From contig JAPDFW010000066.1 of the NCBI GenBank assembly GCA_028826165.1, positions 286,001 through 350,000 on the forward strand: a DNA stretch of 64,000 nucleotides, given 5' to 3'. Every line of letters starts with the position of its first letter. Position 1 is the stretch's first letter. The stretch is from Anaeramoeba ignava (lineage: Eukaryota; Metamonada; Anaeramoebidae). Positions 60,863 through 64,000 of the stretch are shown in pieces. The translations under genes and the position numbers were made by a program. The notes under the pieces were generated by a model that was not told the origin of the DNA, did no database searches, and saw only the letters and a program-made list of their open reading frames with translations.

Positions 60863-60926
60863 GGTTTTCTTTATTTTTTTGATTTAAATTTTTTTTTAAT
60901 TAAATGATCAAAAAAAAAAATTTATT

Positions 60927-60960
60927 CCACGTAAGCAGAAAGTATGAAATATAAAAAGGA
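60927..60960. other. Short non-AT island with TATA-like end
   Basis: Within pure AT sequence, positions about 60926-60960 read CCACGTAAGCAGAAAGTATG followed by AAATATAAAAAGG. It is too complex for the surroundings. It could be a small RNA promoter element, a U2 3' processing signal or the MLF core promoter. I cannot assign it. Confidence 0.35.
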
Positions 60961-61074
60961 AAAAAAAAAATTTTTTTCTTTTTCATTTTTATTTTTTTAA
61001 TTAATTATTTTTTCTTATTTTCTTTTTTATTTTTTCTCCTTTTTTTTTTTAATAAAAAAATAATCAAAAAAAAC

Positions 61075-61144
61075 AAAATCAAAAACAAAAACAAAAACAA
61101 AAACAAAAACAAAAACAAAAACAAAAACAAAAACAAAAACAAAA
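61075..61144 (+). repeat. (CAAAAA)n tract ending at the MLF start codon
   Basis: About ten CAAAAA hexamers directly abut the ATG at 61145, so they make up most of the likely 5' untranslated region. Confidence 0.85.
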
Positions 61145-62827
61145 ATGAGCAGAAATCGACATTCAATTTTTGATAATTTTTTTGGTAATTCTTTTAATTC
61201 ACATTCAATGTTTAATGATTTTGGTTTTTCAGATCCATTTTCTGATTTTTTTGGTGTAAGTAAAAATAAAAATAAAAATAAAAACATTAATAAAAACATT
61301 AATAAAATAAGAACCAAAAAGGAAAAAAAGGAAAAAAATTTAATATGATAAAAAAATAATTCACCAATAATTTCATTTACAAATTTGACATTGAAATAAT
61401 TCAATAATAATAATATAATAATAATTTAATAATAATATAATAATTTAATAATAATTTAATAATAATAATTCAATAATAATAATTTAATAATAATAATAAT
61501 AATTTAATAATAATATAATAATAATTTAATAATAATTTAATAATGATAATAATTTAATAATAATTTAATAATAATTTAATGATAATAATTTAATAAATAA
61601 TAATAATAATAATAATAATTTAATAATAATAATAATTTAATAATAATTTAATAATAATTTCATTTACAAATTTGACATTGAAATAATTTAATAATAATTT
61701 TTAATAATTTAATAATAATAATTTAATAATAATAATAATTTAATAATAATATAATAATAATAATATAATAATTTAATAATAATTTAATAATAATTTAATA
61801 ACAATATATTAATAATTTAATAATAATAATATAATAATAATTTAATAATAATTTAATAATAATAATAATTTAATAATAATAATAATTTAATAATAATAAT
61901 AATAATATTTGTTAATTTAATTCAAAATTAAAAGTGGAACAAAAAATTAATCAAAAAATTTTTTTTCATCTTTTTCCTTTTAAAAAGCCACAAAGACAAA
62001 GAACACAAAGAAGAAGAAGAGATCCAAACCTTCACAACACAGAACCAAGAGTAGAAGAAGTAACTGAAGAAACAGAAAACAATCGACGAACAACAGAAAA
62101 TCCAATAATTGAAGAACCAGATCAACAAAGAAACAGAATGAATGAAATGGAAGATTCCGATGATGATTTTATGGGGAATTCATTTGGAAACAGTTTTTTC
62201 AATTCAGGATTTGGAGGATTTGGAGGATTTGGAGGATTTGATCAAGAAGGATTTTCAAACGGAGGACAATCAGTTTATTATTCATCAACAACAACAACAT
62301 CAACAGGAAGAAACGGAGTAACGGAAACAAAACAAATTGTTCGAGACTCACGAACAGGCAAAGAAAAAGTCAAAATTCAACAAGGAATTGGTGATAAAAA
62401 ACGCACTGTTTTAACCAAATCTGATAATACTGGCGCAAAACAAACAAAAGTTCAACTTACAAATATTCATGAAGATGAAGTAGATAAATTTGAACAGGAA
62501 TTTAATCAAGTTTCTCAATCTTCTTTTCCTAGTTGGTTTAATAGAGATCATGGTGAAAATAATCCTTATTTAATCGGTTATGATTCAAAAAAAAAAGCAA
62601 AAAAATCTCAAAAAAAATCTAAAAAACCTTCTTTTTCTATTGAAGTTATTGATGATGAAAATGAAAATGAAAATGAAAATGAAAGTCAAAGTCAAAATCA
62701 ATTTCAAAGTCAAAATCAATTTCAAAGTCAAAATCAATTTACAAATGTTACTGAAGATGATGATTATGTTTATGGAAACAGAAAAAAACCAAAATCTAAA
62801 AAATCTCAAAAATCAAAAAGAAAGTAA
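61145..62827 (+). CDS. MLF (myeloid leukemia factor) family protein, two exons
   Basis: Exon 1 is 61145-61255 (MSRNRHSIFDNFFGNSF, FGFSDPFSDFFG), the intron is 61256-61987 (GTAAGT..AAAAAG), and exon 2 is 61988-62827, giving 316 residues in frame. The MLF core lies in exon 2: SVYYSSTTTTSTGRNGVTET, QIVRDSRTGKEKVKIQQGIG, then DKKRTVLTKSDN and EVDKFEQEFN. It is flanked by a Gly/Phe-rich segment (GGFGGFGGFGGF) and ends in a Ser/Lys-rich basic tail with an Asn-Glu and Gln-Ser-Gln-Asn repeat. MLF proteins are small, conserved, largely disordered adaptors linked to nuclear regulation and protein quality control; the biochemical role is unsettled. The phases at the junction and the split of the F/D/N-rich N-terminus from the core support the model. 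Confidence 0.88.
61385..61915. repeat. MLF intron: AATAATTTAATAAT repeat
   Basis: Roughly 530 bp of ATA/AAT trinucleotides and AATTTAATAAT units fill most of the 732-nt MLF intron. A block TTTCATTTACAAATTTGACA-TTGAAATAATT occurs at about 61368 and again at about 61658, so part of the array was duplicated as a ~290-bp unit. Confidence 0.88.
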
Positions 62828-63019
62828 AATTCTTTTTTTGCTTTTGTTTTTCTTTTCTTTTCTTTTCTTTTCTTTTCAATTTTCTTCTTTTTTTTTTCTT
62901 TTTCAAATTAAAGAAAAACAAAATATTTGAAATTTGAATTGAATAAAGCAAAAAAAAAAATTAAATTTCCATTTTTTTCATTTTTCATTTTTTTCATTTT
63001 GATTTAAATTTAAATTTAA

Positions 63020-63976
63020 ATGGAAAAAACAAAACCTCAATTATTTCATAATGAAAAAAAAACAATTTCTTTAAATTCAGGTTTTATAAGAGAAATTAAT
63101 ATTATTGACCAATATTCAGAAATTTTTAAACCTTTAATTAAAAAATACAACACAACAATTTCAATTTGTGGATTTATTGCTCCTGCTGTTGCTTTTTGGA
63201 TTTTTGATAATTTACAAACTTTTCCTTATTTAATTGATGTAAATTCTGTTAAACGTTTAATTTTCAGTTTATTAGATCCTGATAATTTAGTTCCTTATGT
63301 TGAAGATGCAATGAAATTTATACAAAATGATCGAGAAAACTATGTTAAAACACATTCAAATGAATTTTCAACAGAAAAAGTAATTAATTTTCAATTAAAA
63401 AAAAATTCAATTAAAAAATTCTATTTAAAAATGAAAAACAAAAAAAAAAAGGAAAAAGAAAATTATCTAAGAGATTGGGTCGCAAATTATGAAATTAGTG
63501 ATTATATCAAATACAAAGCAAATCCAAACGTAATTTTCTCAAGATTTATCGAAAGAGATTTTGGTCCATTTTCTAAATTAAATCATGAAGAAAAAAGAAG
63601 ATTAGAAGAAGAAGTTCCTTTTAGAAAATACAAGTTTTTTCTTGATTCACCAAATCCAAAAAAAGGTGAACAAAATATTCTTCAAAATCCTGAAGAATGG
63701 TTAAATGAAAATATCAAAAATGAAAATATCACAAAAAATGAAAATGATTCTCAAATTGATTGGAAATCAAATAAAATCATTATTACTGACAGTACTGGTC
63801 ATTTTACTGTTTCTCTTCCTTTAATTCTTCTTCAAAACCAAAAGAAAACAAATACTCTTCTTGTTTTAAATTCACTTAATTATGCTGTTTATTCATCTCA
63901 ACCTTTATTTAAACATTTATTTGAACTTTGGTTTGAAGGAAAAATTCCACCTCTTTATAATTCAAATCAAATTTAA
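63020..63976 (+). CDS. Uncharacterised protein, possible papain-like fold
   Basis: An open 318-residue frame without introns, preceded by the T/C-rich TTTTTCATTTTTCATTTTTT leader typical of this window. I do not recognise a named family. Residues about 45-65 read TISICGFIAPAVAFWIF, in which a Cys at a helix start follows a hydrophobic strand. Near the C-terminus come a GHFTVSLPLIL strand and LLVLNSLNYAVYSS. The order Cys, His, Asn with these contexts resembles the catalytic residues of papain-like peptidases, but the middle third (Lys-rich, MKNKKKKEKENYL) gives no support. It is 192 bp downstream of the MLF gene on the same strand. Confidence 0.65.
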   Translation: MEKTKPQLFHNEKKTISLNSGFIREINIIDQYSEIFKPLIKKYNTTISICGFIAPAVAFWIFDNLQTFPYLIDVNSVKRLIFSLLDPDNLVPYVEDAMKFIQNDRENYVKTHSNEFSTEKVINFQLKKNSIKKFYLKMKNKKKKEKENYLRDWVANYEISDYIKYKANPNVIFSRFIERDFGPFSKLNHEEKRRLEEEVPFRKYKFFLDSPNPKKGEQNILQNPEEWLNENIKNENITKNENDSQIDWKSNKIIITDSTGHFTVSLPLILLQNQKKTNTLLVLNSLNYAVYSSQPLFKHLFELWFEGKIPPLYNSNQI

Positions 63977-64000
63977 ATTCAAATTTAAATTCAAAATAAT

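Noticed and set aside
61027-61404. Minus-strand Phe-Val repeat protein
   Set aside because: Antisense of the (CAAAAA)n leader and MLF exon 1.

Overview
This is a nuclear window from a very AT-rich, intron-bearing protist. Introns are spliced at GT..AG sites and are mostly 60-75 nt, but tandem repeats inflate some to between 0.4 and 2.2 kb. Every stop codon I could check is TAA, and a U2 snRNA gene is present. The large BTB/RCC1/TLDc repertoire, the AT content and the repeat-rich introns resemble Anaeramoeba-like amoebae. That assignment is an inference with modest confidence, because nothing in the window is diagnostic of a species.

Layout. (1) 0.1-9.2 kb, all minus strand: a frameshifted BTB-BACK-TLDc gene, two broken RCC1-BTB genes, and a tandem pair of BTB-BACK genes that share their N-terminus and promoter but carry different C-termini (TLDc, or a long coiled coil with acidic LF motifs). 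(2) 9.4-11.9 kb: satellite A, period about 144 bp. (3) 11.9-13.5 kb: a type II membrane GT61-like glycosyltransferase. (4) 13.8-26.2 kb: six more head-to-tail RCC1-BTB-BTB genes separated by hexamer tracts. Of the eight family copies in the window, three are intact and four end in a CaaX box (CLIF). (5) 26.3-31.2 kb: a small hypothetical gene, an AAATCAAT-rich region containing an overwritten copy of the next gene, and an unrecognised nuclear-looking gene. (6) 31.4-35.0 kb: a multi-pass transporter with a 2.2-kb minisatellite intron. (7) 35.3-37.1 kb: satellite B, unrelated in sequence to A but with the same period of about 145 bp. (8) 37.3-41.2 kb: a RasGAP with a PH-like region. (9) 41.6-55.0 kb: four tandem SLC35F6-like transporter genes of about ten exons each, including microexons of 7, 15, 22 and 32 nt. 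(10) 55.3-60.5 kb: a complete nine-exon VPS35L (Retriever subunit). (11) 60.6-60.9 kb: U2 snRNA. (12) 61.1-64.0 kb: an MLF-family gene and an uncharacterised protein with a possible C-H-N papain-like signature.

The genes form no single pathway. The main themes are tandem gene amplification with decay (RCC1-BTB, SLC35F6, BTB-TLDc), endosomal sorting (VPS35L and, more speculatively, the LF-motif BTB protein), Ras signalling and membrane transport. The most unusual property is how far short tandem repeats drive change: they end reading frames, fill introns, appear to overwrite a gene copy, and build two satellites of nucleosome-like period.
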